Positions 11,116-22,440 of a DNA stretch of 64,000 bases are shown piece after piece. Source of the stretch: Mesocentrotus franciscanus. Its lineage: Eukaryota; Echinodermata; Echinoidea; Camarodonta; Strongylocentrotidae. The position numbers were made by a program, and so were the translations under genes. Where the stretch lies: contig CP137671.1 in NCBI GenBank assembly GCA_037976565.1, positions 16,446,556 through 16,510,555 of the forward strand, written 5' to 3'. Each line of letters begins with the position of its first letter. The stretch's first letter is position 1. Below the pieces are notes generated by a model. That model searched no databases and was not told the DNA's origin. It saw only the letters and a program-made list of their open reading frames with translations.

Positions 11116-11381
11116 CCCTGGAAGTCTGACCGAGCTCGAGCTCTATCTCCTTGCCGACGGTATGGATCCCTCAGATTTCAGGAAGGTCGGACTAGCATTA
11201 GGATTCACTGAGGCTCAACTAAGTCGGTTTGAGAAAGACAAGCTTGGCGACTCCATGCAAGCTACCTATCAGATGCTTTGTGAATGGCGGAAGACAGTAC
11301 ATGAAAGCAAGGCGAGGGAGATACTAGTCAACAAGTTAGAAAGCATTAAGCTGGTACAACTTGCTGATAGTATACGAACAG
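11116..11381 (+). CDS. NLR gene exon 3: death domain
   Basis: The acceptor ATAATTTAG precedes 11116 and the donor ACAG|GTAATA follows 11381. The first base completes the codon split from the 2A exon, and the last base starts one completed at 14410. The 88-residue exon has the death-fold pattern: LTELELYLLADG, then MDPSDFRKVGLALGF, LSRFEKDK, MLCEWRK and a last helix ending LVQLADSIR, with the conserved Trp in helix 5. Death domains recruit partners through homotypic contacts (adaptor or caspase signalling). A death domain before NACHT is the common arrangement of sea urchin NLRs, unlike the CARD or PYD of most vertebrate ones. The ATG at 11162 is internal and not a likely start. Confidence 0.88.
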
Positions 11382-12057
11382 GTAATAATGAAAATAGTGG
11401 GTTCATGTATAACGCTCATGGCTGTCTAACTTGACACTCCTGGTGCTCCACAATAAGCGAGTTCGTTATTGCATACTGCGCATGCGCCAAATTCGGGAAC
11501 GAACTTTTCCAAAGGTTAATCGAACATAAAGAGAGCTGAAAGAGCAACTGTGATGTTTGTTTGTGCGCTGGTCTTTCCGTTGTGAATGACCACATCAGTC
11601 ACCGAAAATTATTTCTAAACGTCGGAATCGGTTCTTAATAGTAAACTTTACTTGGAATCTGATCATCGTAAAGTATTATCGGCATTATGATCGTGATCCA
11701 AGTCCCCATGAACTCGGATCTACGGACATATTTTACTCTGAAAAAACATGTCCTACCTTCCTAAATTGTATCCACCAAAGCGCGCGTTTAATAGATTATT
11801 GCTTTATTTCAAGTCTTTGCTTTAGTCAAGCCAATTTATCTAGTAGGCCTATTAGAAATCCTTCACTAAATAAAGCAAACTACAATTCACATGTATTTAG
11901 TCAAGCATTGATTAGGCTGAATGAATGAATATTATATTGATTAATTTCATCATGCCTTTAAAGGTTATTGAATACGAAATATTACTTTCATTATATATTT
12001 TTTTAAATGATATGATTGCTTTATTTAGTCAAGCCAATTTATCTAGTAGGCCTAGTA

Positions 12058-12118
12058 AGAAAAACACAATAAAACTGTCTATAAATTCTTCGTGGTGCGA
12101 GTCCCCCCTCCAAAATTA
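12058..12118. mobile_element. Half copy of the intron-3 foldback MITE
   Basis: ACTGTCTATAAATTC and CGTGGTGCGAGTCCCCC match the left arm of the 12262 copy; the right arm is missing. Confidence 0.6.
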
Positions 12119-12261
12119 ATACGAGACGGCAATAAGCCATTGATATTCATCTACCCCTCATTTCCCTCCTCTTCACGACCACTCTCCCACTTTCAGACAG
12201 TTACCTAGAGATGGTAAATTAATATTTGTTGTTATAGTTTATCACTAAAATCAAAAGAGTC

Positions 12262-12400
12262 TGACTAAAAAACACTAAAAAAACTGTCTATACATTCCTC
12301 GTGGTGCGAGTCCCCCTTGCCTGTTTAGATCATCAAATTTCCCATAGAGGGGGCTCGGATCACGAGGAGTATATAGACAGTTTTATAGTGTTTTTAGTCA
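12262..12400. mobile_element. Foldback MITE, 139 bp
   Basis: The whole element is an imperfect hairpin: TGACTAAAAAACACT…ACTGTCTATACATTCCTCGTG on the left is complementary to …CACGAGGAGTATATAGACAGT…TTTTTAGTCA on the right, with arms of about 52 bp and a loop containing ATCATCAAATTTCCC. Non-autonomous; family unknown. Confidence 0.8.
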
Positions 12401-12457
12401 TATTATTTGATCATATTTAAGTTACCTAGAGTTGTTATATAAATATTTGCTGTTATA

Positions 12458-12809
12458 ATAATAATAATAATAATATTCCGCTTTTATATAGCGCATAATA
12501 CAATTCTCTAAGCGCTTTACAGATGTACTATTACCCCGGTCATTGGATTCAGTGCTTGTCCGCACACACTGTGTGCACGATCTCCACTCCCTGGGGAGCA
12601 TTCCAGCCAGGCGTTACTTGACGCTCAAAAACTGTTGGACCAACAATGACGGTCGCATCCTACCGGGTTCCCATTTAACACCTGGGTGGAGAGTAGCAAG
12701 TGCAGGTTAATATCTTGCCAAAGGATATTAGTGCCGTGTCGGGATTCGAACCCTCGACCTTCGCATCTACAGTCAAGCGCCTTAAACCACTCGGCCACGA
12801 CACTCCCCC
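12458..12809 (-). mobile_element. tRNA-derived SINE
   Basis: Reads on the minus strand. The head (12731-12804) is tRNA-like, with an A box TGGCCGAGTGGT and a B box GGTTCGAATCC (RNA polymerase III promoter). The body ends in GCGCTATATAAAAGCGG and an ATT-repeat tail, a tail also seen in L2/CR1-type LINEs, which probably supply the reverse transcriptase. TTATA flanks both sides (12453-12457, 12810-12814) as target duplication. It interrupts a sequence paralogous to 12228-12262. Confidence 0.85.
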
Positions 12810-12839
12810 TTATAGTTTATTACTCAGATCAAAAGAATC

Positions 12840-12966
12840 TGACTAAGAACACTATAAAACTGTTTATATATTCCTCGTGGTGCGAGTCCCCCGTTAAGAT
12901 CATCAAATTTCCCATAGGAGGGGACTTACACCACGAGGAATATACTCCTCGTGATCTGAGTCCCCC
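12840..12966. mobile_element. Rearranged copy of the intron-3 foldback MITE
   Basis: The left arm GACTAAGAACACTATAAAAC…CTCGTGGTGCGAGTCCCCC is intact. The right arm is partly duplicated, with two CACGAGGAATATACT / CTCCTCGTGATCTGAGTCC blocks in tandem. Confidence 0.65.
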
Positions 12967-13272
12967 TCTGTGAGAAATGTGATGATTTGACGGTCCACAA
13001 ACGTATATTATCTATCGAAGGAGCTTTCTCAATCTATTTCTACAACTTTTGTAGGAATTTTCGATGTATAAAAAGATAGAAAGCACGGCGAACAGTCGAT
13101 AAAACATACACTAAACAGTGAAGGACGAACGCACTCATAAATTTTCACTTAGCCCTGTACATTACGCAGAGCGTGCGAGTAAACGGGCGAGTAAGTTTTG
13201 GAGATATGTTCATTTGACCTATGACACGTTGACGTCATACGACTCCAGTGGCTAATTACAAACTGATCGCTT

Positions 13273-13560
13273 ATTATTACCCCGGCTTTAGCAAGGTTGC
13301 CATTATGGTGCTCTAGCTAGAGAGCCATAATGGCAACTTTAGAGCCTAAGGTTTAAGATGAGCCTTAGAGATGTCGCGGTTTAGTGGATAAGTCGCCGGA
13401 CGGTTCGAGTCCCGCCACGGCCTTTAATGTCCTTAGGCCAGACATTTATGTACATTTGCCACACTCGACCAAGGTGAGGTAAATGGGTACCTGGCAGGAA
13501 TTAATTCCTTGAAATGCTACAGCACTATAATGGCAGCCATGTTAAAGACGGGGTAATAAT
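13273..13560 (+). mobile_element. Inverted-repeat element with tRNA-like pol III core
   Basis: Ends are ATTATTACCCCGGCTTTA and its near complement, extending about 45 bp each (TGCCATTAT, GTGCT, TAGC conserved in both arms). Inside, 13370-13422 resembles a tRNA half with the B box GGTTCGAGTCC. A SINE-like body follows (GTGAGGTAAATGGGTACC, AATTCCTTGAAATGC). It is either a SINE with inverted ends or a MITE that captured one. Confidence 0.6.
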
Positions 13561-13780
13561 TGTCGAGCGTGTCAAGTTAGACATTAGCGCTATGCAAGAA
13601 CCCACTTCAATTATTATTATTATTACTATTATCATTATTTAGCTTTATGTGCTAAATTGATAAAGTACAATTGCGTATTCCTTAAAACATTGCAGCAAAG
13701 TGATGAGTTCTGGAATATTGGAATAACTAACATTTACTTTAAGGGTATCCTCGCTTTTGTTGTATACCGCATATTATAAT

Positions 13781-13790
13781 GTATATAATA

Positions 13791-13828
<38 letters not shown>

Positions 13829-13875
13829 CATATATAGAGAGAGAGAGGGGGAGAGAGGGTGCAGAGAGAAAGAGA
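13781..13875. repeat. (AT)n and (GA)n microsatellite
   Basis: About 40 bp of alternating AT followed by GAGAGA and GTGTGT runs. Confidence 0.9.
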
Positions 13876-14409
13876 GAGAGTGTGTGTGAGGGGGCAATTC
13901 GTTATTATGAAAGATGCATTTGATTAGTTCATGGACTATACGCATATCAATCCAGGAGCGTGGCTTTTGAAAGTAGAAAATCGTTTTCATCTTCTTTAGT
14001 TATGAAATGCACAAGATCATGCACATTTAATATGGCACTTTAATACCGCAAGATTCGCTCAATAGAAGATGGTCTCAAACCTGACCAATTAACCAAAAGA
14101 CTAGACATCTTAGCATCGACCCGAGTAACCCTTCCCTGGGGCAGTGACATCAGGGCACAATGTCAATCCATTAATCACTGTGAGAGCCCCTATCTAAAAA
14201 AAAATGTTTTCTCAGCCACTGATCATGATTCACACGCAAATTTTAATTGAGATTTGGGAAGTAACATATATTGATATTACATTTCTGTGATGCATGGTTT
14301 ATGTTCTTTTTTTTTTTGCTGCCGCTTTTGATATTGTTTTACGTTTAAGCACTAGTAACATTCTTTTCCAAGTAACTTTAGAGTAACGTTCTTCACCATC
14401 TCATCACAG

Positions 14410-15986
14410 GTCAGGTTGGTGATCACATACCGTCAATGACAGAGGAGGAAATCAAGCGGGTTGCTGAAGATGTCAAACGCTATTTGGCAATTCACCTCTG
14501 TCAGATTCAAGCCGATCCACTGAACAGCGAGCTCCTACTTAAATTTGAACGGATCTTCACCAATCTAACGTTGATGGAAGAAGACAAAGGTACCAAGCAC
14601 AAAACACCGCTTCTATACGACGACCTCCTCAGGACCGAGGTCAACGGAATCTATCCTAAACGCTTGTTGGTGGAAGGTGAAGGTGGTGTGGGGAAAACCA
14701 CTTTCTGTGCCAAGATCGCTTGGGACTGGATCAACGGAAAAGGCTACCAAGATTTCAAACTAGTTCTTGTCATCCTTCTTCGCGAGGCAAAGGAAAAGAC
14801 TGTTGGAGAGATAGTGAAGACGTATCTTTCTGACAATAATCCGGTCACAGCCAAGCAGCTGGACAAGCACATCCTCTCAAATTCAGATGATGATGTCTTT
14901 CTTGTCCTGGACGGCCTAGATGAGTCTAATGTCGATCTTAACAGCAATCAGCAAATCGCCCTGATCACTTCCAATCGTCTGTTAAAGTCAGGGACAGTAC
15001 TAATCACATCGCGACAATGGAGGTCAGATGAGATTAGGAAGAATACCAATCTCAGAAAGGTGTTTGCTTTCATTGCTGTGGAAGGTTTCTCTGCTGAAAA
15101 CCTCTCTTCCTACATCACCAAGTTCTTTCATCCAGACACAGCTTCCTCTGAAGATCTGAACCGATTCATATCGAACAACGATGTGATCAGAGAGAACATG
15201 GCCCCCTATCCCATATACACAGCCATGCTGTGTATCATGTGGAAAGACTTTGACGGAGAGCGCCGAGAGGCTATGTGCAAGCTGCAAACATTTTCCCAGC
15301 TCTTCAATGAGATGATTGACTTTTTGGTTGATCATTACCTATCGAAGCACATGCCATCAGGTATTGATGAAGGCAAATTGAGTGAGAATCGTGCAGAGTT
15401 TCGTCATCACCTGCTTCAGATTGGCCACATTGCATTCAAGGGACTTCTTGGGAGACGGTTAGTATTCACAGAAGAAGAGTTTCAGAGTTATCCAGAGTCC
15501 ATCGATGTAGGTTGTAAAGTTGGTGTACTCACTAGAGAAAAGAAAGTTCTTCCGAGGAGGGACAGAAGAAATAATCCGAATTTAGCAATTCACTCGGTGC
15601 AGTTCCCTCATAAGCTCTTCCAGGAATATCTATCAGGAATGTATCTTGCATCTCTTTACAACTCAAACCGTAATGAGTATGACAGGTTGATAGCGAAAGT
15701 CATAACGAAAGCAAGAGAATACCGGTACCTACTGTACTTCACATCGGCCCAGCAGAAGGAGGTCGGATTGGATATCGTATCTCGTCTCACAGCATGGAAA
15801 AGACAGCGTCCATATCATGACAGTAGTGATGATAATGACTTCATCGTAGATGTAGCATACGAGAGCCAAGACCAAGCAGTGGCGGATCATCTCTCCTCTG
15901 AGTCTAGCAAGACACTGAAGATCACCTGGAAAATGCAGGCACACACAGTATCAGGGCATATCTTCATCATGAATCATCGTGAAGTG
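14410..15986 (+). CDS. NLR gene exon 4: NACHT NTPase module
   Basis: Acceptor CATCACAG before 14410, donor GAAGTG|GTAAGG after 15986. Two leading bases complete the Gly codon of the death-domain exon; the exit is in phase 0. Counting from the internal Met at 14436 (517 codons): a helical linker (1-70); Walker A GEGGVGKTT (81-89); Walker B VFLVLDGLDE (154-163); sensor I GTVLITSR (186-193); the Pro-containing PYPIYTAMLC region (258-267); and the winged-helix end HSVQFPHKLFQEYL (386-399), typical of NLR proteins. It should bind and hydrolyse ATP and drive oligomerisation when the LRR part senses a ligand. All key NTPase residues are intact. The ORF runs past the donor to 16052, but that tail is intron. 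It could in principle be an intronless paralogue, but the phase continuity on both sides supports an internal exon. Confidence 0.93.
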
Positions 15987-16673
15987 GTAAGGAAAACAAC
16001 GTCGAATTGTAACAACATATCGATTTCATATACGTATGATCTCTTTGCGTGATACAGTTTATATTTGATTTAAATTTCATTCTCTCAGACTTAGGATGAC
16101 GTCGTTTGGTTTGAACACTTGACTGTATACATATACCCTGTATACGAAAGATGCTTTGAATCCCGACATGCGCTAATAAGGAAATGCATTCTGTACAAAC
16201 TTCTCTTCACCCACATGTTGAAAAGTAGTTTAATACAATCAATTGTATTTAATCATGGAGCATATTTAAAACAACTTCTATGGATCTAGCATGAGTTCAA
16301 CTCGTATAATATTTGTAATCTGAAACTGCAATGTACACGAAAAGCATTAACTATGATTATTTACCATAGTTAATGAGTATTAGAATTTAATCTGTTAATA
16401 GGAGTTTCAGTTGTGATCTATCGCAGCACATCCCGTCTTGCATGTTCATGTATTTGCAATGAAACCTTGTTCAATAATATAACACTTTTAATACCACGAA
16501 TCCCAATAGGATTTGTACGTGCATACTGTTCATAAAGACACATACGGAAAATGACAAAAGCATATTAAAAATCAGTATTAATTAAGTTAATTATTTAAGA
16601 AAATCCTGTATTATTTTCATGCGTTTATGTTTCTAGCCTTACAATATTATGTGTGTACACGTACCTTGTATAG
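15987..16673 (+). other. NLR intron 4
   Basis: GTAAGG donor, CCTTGTATAG acceptor. AT-rich, no element recognised. Confidence 0.75.
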
Positions 16674-16829
16674 GATGACCTGTTTATTGAGAAGTCAAGT
16701 GGACGGACGGCTTCAGAGGACCTGGCTGAATTCATGTGCTCATCACGATCACTAAGATCTGTGACGATCGCTAGTACGATGCATGATATCTTCTACTCGG
16801 TGCTTGCGAATAAAGCAGTCGATTCCAAG
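16674..16829 (+). CDS. NLR gene exon 5: divergent LRR exon
   Basis: Acceptor TTGTATAG, donor CCAAG|GTCAGT; 156 bp, 52 codons, phase 0-0. The protein DDLFIEKSSGRTASEDLAEF… with LRSVTIAST and HDIFYS aligns with the array exons (ERPSASSDLAQF, LKDLTLRGQ, HDDFYS), so it is the oldest or most diverged member of the same 56-residue LRR module. It links NACHT to the repeat array. Confidence 0.8.
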
Positions 16830-17189
16830 GTCAGTATAAATCTGTGTATTATCCACGTTGTCGTATTTTTGGTACATCAATCTTTTAAAAGAAATGGATG
16901 CCATATTCAGTCAGGGTAATATTTTTCCTGATGTCATAAAATTGGATTGCATAGGAGAATAATGGGAAACAGACTTTTGTTTTTAGAAAAATACATGTAA
17001 ATTTCAAACGTCTTGATATTATTTCTAAATAAAGAAGAAGAAATATTTCATTAAACTATTTATATAATACTTATGTTTGATGTTGCATTTCATGATTTAA
17101 GCCAGAGGGTTTTCAAATAAATTATTTTGTTCATCTTTAATGGCTGTTATCGTAATTACCCAATTCTTCCTTAATTTGATAGAAGACTA

Positions 17190-18560
17190 ACATCAGTTAA
17201 TGGAAAAGAAGGAAGAAAACAACATATCAATGTTCGGAATATTTGTTCCTCCTTGGTCAGCAAATATGGGAGAGCCAGCGGGATTGTCGAATCTTATTTC
17301 CCGGCGAAAAGATCCCTGCTCTCTGGCAATCCTGGATCATCCTCCACTATATTACAATGTCGTCGTAAACTCGTAAAGTATCCCATTACTGGTGTTTAAT
17401 GTACGATAACACAACAGGGTTTTCAGGCTCTCCCCGTAAATGTCATACCCACATAAATCTATACCCACTTCTCCCACAGTCAACCGATCATTTGATCTAG
17501 ATCACGATGTCTCATTTGTATCTCTTATCCGTTTAACTTCAATGACTCTCATTATTATAACCGTGATGTCAAATCATACTTTTAAAGCTATTCTACTGTC
17601 ATAAAGCACTCATTTATCTTCAACAGTAATGTGATTGAGTACTGGTTTGTGTTAAGCCTTTAGATCATACCCAATGCTCTCACTGTCAAGAGGCAAATAT
17701 GAATTAGATCACGATGTCTCATTTGTAACTCTTCAGTGACTCCCATCATTAATACCGTTGTGTCTCATCATATTTCTTAAGCTATTCTACACCTCTCCCT
17801 CTGTTCAATAGTACTATCATAGTCCTGATTAGATCACTTAAAACCTATATTTTCACCTAGCTTTGACTAAACATATCAGTAATGTATAACCACTACATGT
17901 ACTACATCAGTCTCAAAAAAATTGAGGAACTTTTTAAATTAGAGCTTATTGAGGTGTCAAGACTTGTACATCATTACATTATAGATGTGGTTTTTTTTTT
18001 GGGGGGGGGGGGAGATTGTTTTTCATTGTTAACAACGATATTAGTACAATTTTAAACATATTGTCGAATCTTGAATATAGTTTTAGTGTTTTTTGTAATT
18101 ATTCATTCAACATAATGTTACAATCGTAACAACTTGAGACACTCGGTAAGCAACACACCACGCCTTTTGTCAGAGCGAGGTGAAAATATAGGTTGTGACT
18201 GATCAAATTAGGACTTTGATTCGACTATTCATTAGTAGAATGTTTTAAGAAGTGTGACGTGACATAACGGTTATAATAATGAGAGTCATTGAAGGTAAAC
18301 GGATTAGAGATACAAATGAGACATCGTGATCTAGATCATATGACCGGTTGACTGTGGAAGAAGTGGGTATAGATCAGTGAAGTAGTTGGTTCATGATCTA
18401 AAAGGCTTAAAGTGACGGATGATCCAGGATTTTCAGAGAGCAGGGGTATCCTTTTAACCGAATAAGATTCGGTAATCCCGCTGGCTCTTTAATAGTTGCC
18501 GATCGGTAGAAGAAACAAAACCTGAACATTGATATTTTGTTCCCTTCTCTTCCATTCACT
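17190..18560. repeat. Large imperfect inverted repeat of array-intron sequence
   Basis: The left arm (17190-17880) and right arm (18165-18560) are complementary in the same order. Examples: GAGAGCCAGCGGGATT near 17270 against AATCCCGCTGGCTCTTTA near 18474; CAATGACTCTCATTATTATA near 17540 against its complement near 18272; CACCTAGCTTTGAC against GTCAGAGCGAGGTG. About 190 bp of the left arm has no partner. It includes TGATCTAGATCACGATGTCTC, a relative of the TATGATCTAGAAAATATC block of every array unit, so the arm derives from the array. Confidence 0.8.
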
Positions 18561-18603
18561 AAAGTTAGAGTTCAATTGAACTAGGGGAAAATTGATTAGA
18601 GCG

Positions 18604-18660
18604 ATTGAAGATGAAAATGACTTCTACTCAACATCTTCGCCGATACCGTCATATGCAAAG
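18604..18660 (+). pseudogene. Relic LRR exon, 5'-truncated
   Basis: The last 57 bp before GTATCGATTTGATCATATGT match the 3' part of the array exons: ATTGAAG then GATGAAAATGACTTCTAC…GCAAAG, reading IEDENDFYSTSSPIPSYAK. The first two thirds of the exon, including the LRR β-strand, are missing, and no acceptor in phase precedes it. The break falls where the inverted repeat ends. Confidence 0.75.
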
Positions 18661-19494
18661 GTATCGATTTGATCATATGTGTTAGGACTTTAAGCAAATC
18701 ACTAAGCGTATTGTTATACTGGAAGTGCACTCACTTCTAAAGTCAAACAAAATTGGACGGTTTTAATGCCAAATTCAGTACACCATTAACAAGAAGCAGG
18801 TAGGAAGCGTTAACGTTTTAGGAATTGGAAGCGAAAAATACGCTTCTGTAGAAAAAAAAAGATTAGATAATTTTATTGATAGTTAATAATATAACAATAT
18901 TTTTCATTCCATGTGTCAATACAATGCTACGTAATATTAGATTTACATAGTACTATTTCATTTAAATGTAAGAATAACGCATTGCTTTTTAAAATGAATG
19001 GTGATGGCAACTGGAATAATGAGACTCTTGACATCAGGTTGTTCATTCAGTCCGTTGTGCAAATGCGATAGAGTTAACGATGCTACCGAATCATATGTCC
19101 GGGGAAATCCCTTCTTTCTGACAATCTCTGAGCCGCCACTATAATAATGTCGACGATAACATAGTCAGGGTGATCTAGTTCTCCCAGGAACAAAAACATA
19201 GTTTTCTTAATTTTCAAGAGAAGCAACCGTTCTGGTTTCTTGTTGTATTCTCTTTTGTTCTGTTACACTTTAGATCATGAACCCACTGGTTCATTCATAT
19301 ATACCCACTTCTCCCACAATCAACAGGTCAATATGATCTAGGACAGTGGCGTAATGAGCAAAAAAGTTTGGGGGGGGGGCTGGCAGACAAAAAATCCGCA
19401 TCACCCCACTCTTATATGCAGGCCCCACTGAACGTTTTTCAAAGTGGGTGGGGAGGCTAAAATATTTACGATCAGGTAGAGCGTAGTGTAAATT

Positions 19495-21490
19495 GGCGTG
19501 GGGTCTAGGGGAAAAGCCCCGGCAGGGGTCAAGGGGTAGAGTCACCGGAAGCTCAGGGATTTGAGGCATTTTATAACGTTCATTGAGCATTCAGGGGCCC
19601 GCCTTAGGCCCCCTGGTGGGGTCGAGGGGGCGGAGCCCCGGAAGCTCAGGGTTTTAGGCATTTATTACGGTCAGATGACCATATTTTGATACCCTATTTG
19701 TGACACTGGCAGGTCACTAATTGGCGTGGGGTCCAGGGCGGAGCCCCGGAAGCTCAGGGGTTTTAGGCAATAAATTACTGTCAGATGAGTATCCAGGGGC
19801 CTGGCTTAGGGCCATTGGTTGGGTCCAGGGGGCAGAGCCCCCGGAAGCTCAGGGGTTTTTGGCATTTAATTACGGTCAGATGAGCATATTTTGATACACT
19901 ATTTGTGACACTGGCAGGTCACTAATTGGCGTGGGGTCCAGGAGGCGGAGCCCCCAGAAGCTCAGAGGTTTAAGGCAATACATTACGGTCAAATGAGCAT
20001 CCAGGGGCCCGCCTTAGGGCCATAGGGTCCAGGGGCAGAGCCCCGGAAGCTCAGGGTTTTAGGCGTTTAATTACGGTCAGATGAGCATATTTTGATACCT
20101 TATTTGTGACACTGGCAGGACACTAATTGGCGTGGGGTCCAGGGGGCGGAGCCCCAGCTCAGGGGTTTCAGGCATTTTATAACGGTCAGATAAGCCTCAG
20201 GGGCCGCCTTAGGCCCTGGTGGGGCCGAGGGCAGAGCCCCGGAAGCTCAGGGTTTTAGGCAATGAATTACTGTCAGATGAGTATCCAGGGGCCTGACTTA
20301 GGGCCATTGGTTGGGTCCAGGGCAGAGCCCCTGGAAGCTCAGGGTTTTAGGCGTTTAATTACGGTCAGATGAGCATATTTTGATATCTTTTGTGACACTG
20401 GCAGGACACTAATTTGCGTGGGGTCAGCCCCAGCTCAGGGTTTTAGGCATTGAATAACGGTCAGATGAGTATCCAGGGGCCCGCTTTAGGGCCCTTTGTT
20501 AGGTCCAGGGGGCAGAGCCACCTGAAGTTCAGGGGTTTTAGGCATAAAATTACCGTCAGATGAACATCTAGGGGCCCATTTTAGGGCCCTAGGTGGGTCC
20601 AGTGAGCAGAGCCCCTGGAAGCTCTGGGGTTTTAGGCATTTAACTACGGTCAGATGAGCATATTTTGATAACCTATTTGTGACACTGGCAGGTCACTAAT
20701 CGGCGTGGGGTCCAGGGGGCGGAGCCCCCAGAAGCTCAGAGGTTTAAGGCAATACATTACGGTCAAATGAGTATCCAGGGGCCCGCCTTAGGGCCATTGG
20801 TAGGGTCCAGGGGCAGAGCCTCCGGAAGCTCAGGGTTTTAGGCGTTTAATTACGGTCAGATGAGCATATTTTGATACCTTATTTGTGACACTGGCAGGAC
20901 ACTAATTGGCGTGGGGTCCAGGGGGCGGAGCCCCCAGAAGCTCAGGGGTGTCAGGCATTTTATAACGGTCAGATAAGCCTCAGGGGCCCCTTAGCCCCTG
21001 GTGGGGTCGAGGGCAGAGCCCCGGAAGCTCAGGGTTTTAGGCATTTAATTACGGTCAGATCAGCATATTTTGATACTTTATTTGGGACACTGGCAGGTCA
21101 CTTATTGGCGTGGGGCCCAGGGGCGGAGCCCCGGAAGCTCAGGGTTTTAGGCATTACATAACGGTCAGATGAGTATCCATGGGCTCGCCTTAGGGCCCTT
21201 GGTTAGGTCCAGGGGCAGAGCCCCCGGAAGCTCAGGGGTTTTAGGCGTTTAATTACGGTCAGATGAGCATTTTTTTATACCTTATTTGTGACACTGGCAG
21301 GACACTAATTGGCGTGGGGTCCCCAGAAGCTCGGGGGTTTAGGCATTAAATTACCGTTAGATGAGCATCCAGGGGTCCGCTTTAGGGCCCTAGGTGGAAT
21401 CCAGGGGACAGAGCCTCCGGAAGCTCAGGGGTTTTAGGCATTTAATCACGGTCAGATAAGCATATTTTGATACCTCATTATTTTTTGACA
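19495..21490. repeat. Minisatellite inside the hAT-like element
   Basis: More than fifteen diverged units, two alternating types. One contains GAGCATATTTTGATACC, the other GAGCATCCAGGGGCCCGCC. The same array occurs at 4230-5560. Confidence 0.85.
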
Positions 21491-21889
21491 CTGGCAAGTC
21501 ACTATTCTTTCTTTCTTTCTCTCTTTCTTTCTATTTCTCTTTAGTATACTTTTTCCAAAAAAGTGGGGAGGCGGAGCTCGAGGCCCCGGAGCCCCGTCGT
21601 TCTGCGGGCCCTGTCATGAAGGCCTCTAAATAAGCATATTTCTTGCCTGACTGTAAATTTAGGAATTTGTAATTTTCCAACAAACGCATAAAAAAGTATA
21701 ATTTACTAAAAAGTGAGGAAAAATCTCGGAAAATAATGTGTCATTTCAGCAACATTTGTAAATCACCGGTATCGAATAAGAAATGGACCACGTTTAAATT
21801 TTATTGTGACACTGGCAGGACACTAATGCCCCCATCAATACTCCAGTGGCCCCACCCCCGATCTACACCTTGTTGGCGGGAAAATCGCA

Positions 21890-22440
21890 ACTGATCTCCC
21901 TATCTATCTTCTTTCTCTCTTTCTTTCCTTACCTTTCCTCCCCTTCCCTTCCCTTCCCTTCCTTCTTTCTCTTTTAGGTTTGCTAGGGAGGCAAGGGCCT
22001 TTCGCCCCCGATCCACATGTTATTGGCGGGATTAATCGCAACTGATCTCCCTTCTTTTCACCCTTTTCTTTTCTTCTTCCTCTTTTTTGTTCCCTTTTAG
22101 CTCTCCTCTTTCCCTTTCCCTCTCTTTTTTTTAGCGGGGCGGGGGAGAGGCAAGGGCCTTTAGCCCCATCCACAACTTGTTGGCAACTGATATCCCCTTC
22201 TTTTCTTTTCTTCTTCCTCTTTTTTCCTTCCCTTTATCTCCTCTTTTCCTTTTTCTTTCCCTTTCCTTCCTTCTCTCTTATTTTTGTGATGGGGCAACAG
22301 CCTGGGAGGCAAGGCCCTTTCGGCCCCCGATCTCCTTCTTTTCCCCCTTTTCTTTTCTTCTTCCTCTTCTTTCTTTCCCTTTCTCTCCTCTTTCCCTTTC
22401 CCTTCTTTTCCTTCTGTCTCTCTCTTTTCTTTTTTTTGGG
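21890..22440. repeat. Pyrimidine-rich tandem units
   Basis: Roughly four units, each a long C/T tract followed by GGCAAGGGCC and (in three) an AACTGAT[C/A]TCCC block. Long Ser/Phe/Leu or Arg/Lys/Glu frames here are artefacts of composition. Confidence 0.8.

Larger units (their letters stand above)
11382..14409 (+). other. NLR intron 3, repeat-rich
   Basis: Donor GTAATA, acceptor CATCTCATCACAG. No exon was found in this 3 kb. It holds three copies of a CCTCGTGGTGCGAGTCCCCC foldback element, one tRNA-derived SINE, a further inverted-repeat/tRNA-like element and an AT/GA microsatellite, listed separately. Confidence 0.75.

Noticed and set aside
12731..12804. tRNA gene
   Set aside because: A and B boxes are present, but it is joined to a SINE body with an ATT tail and a target duplication, so it is a SINE head.
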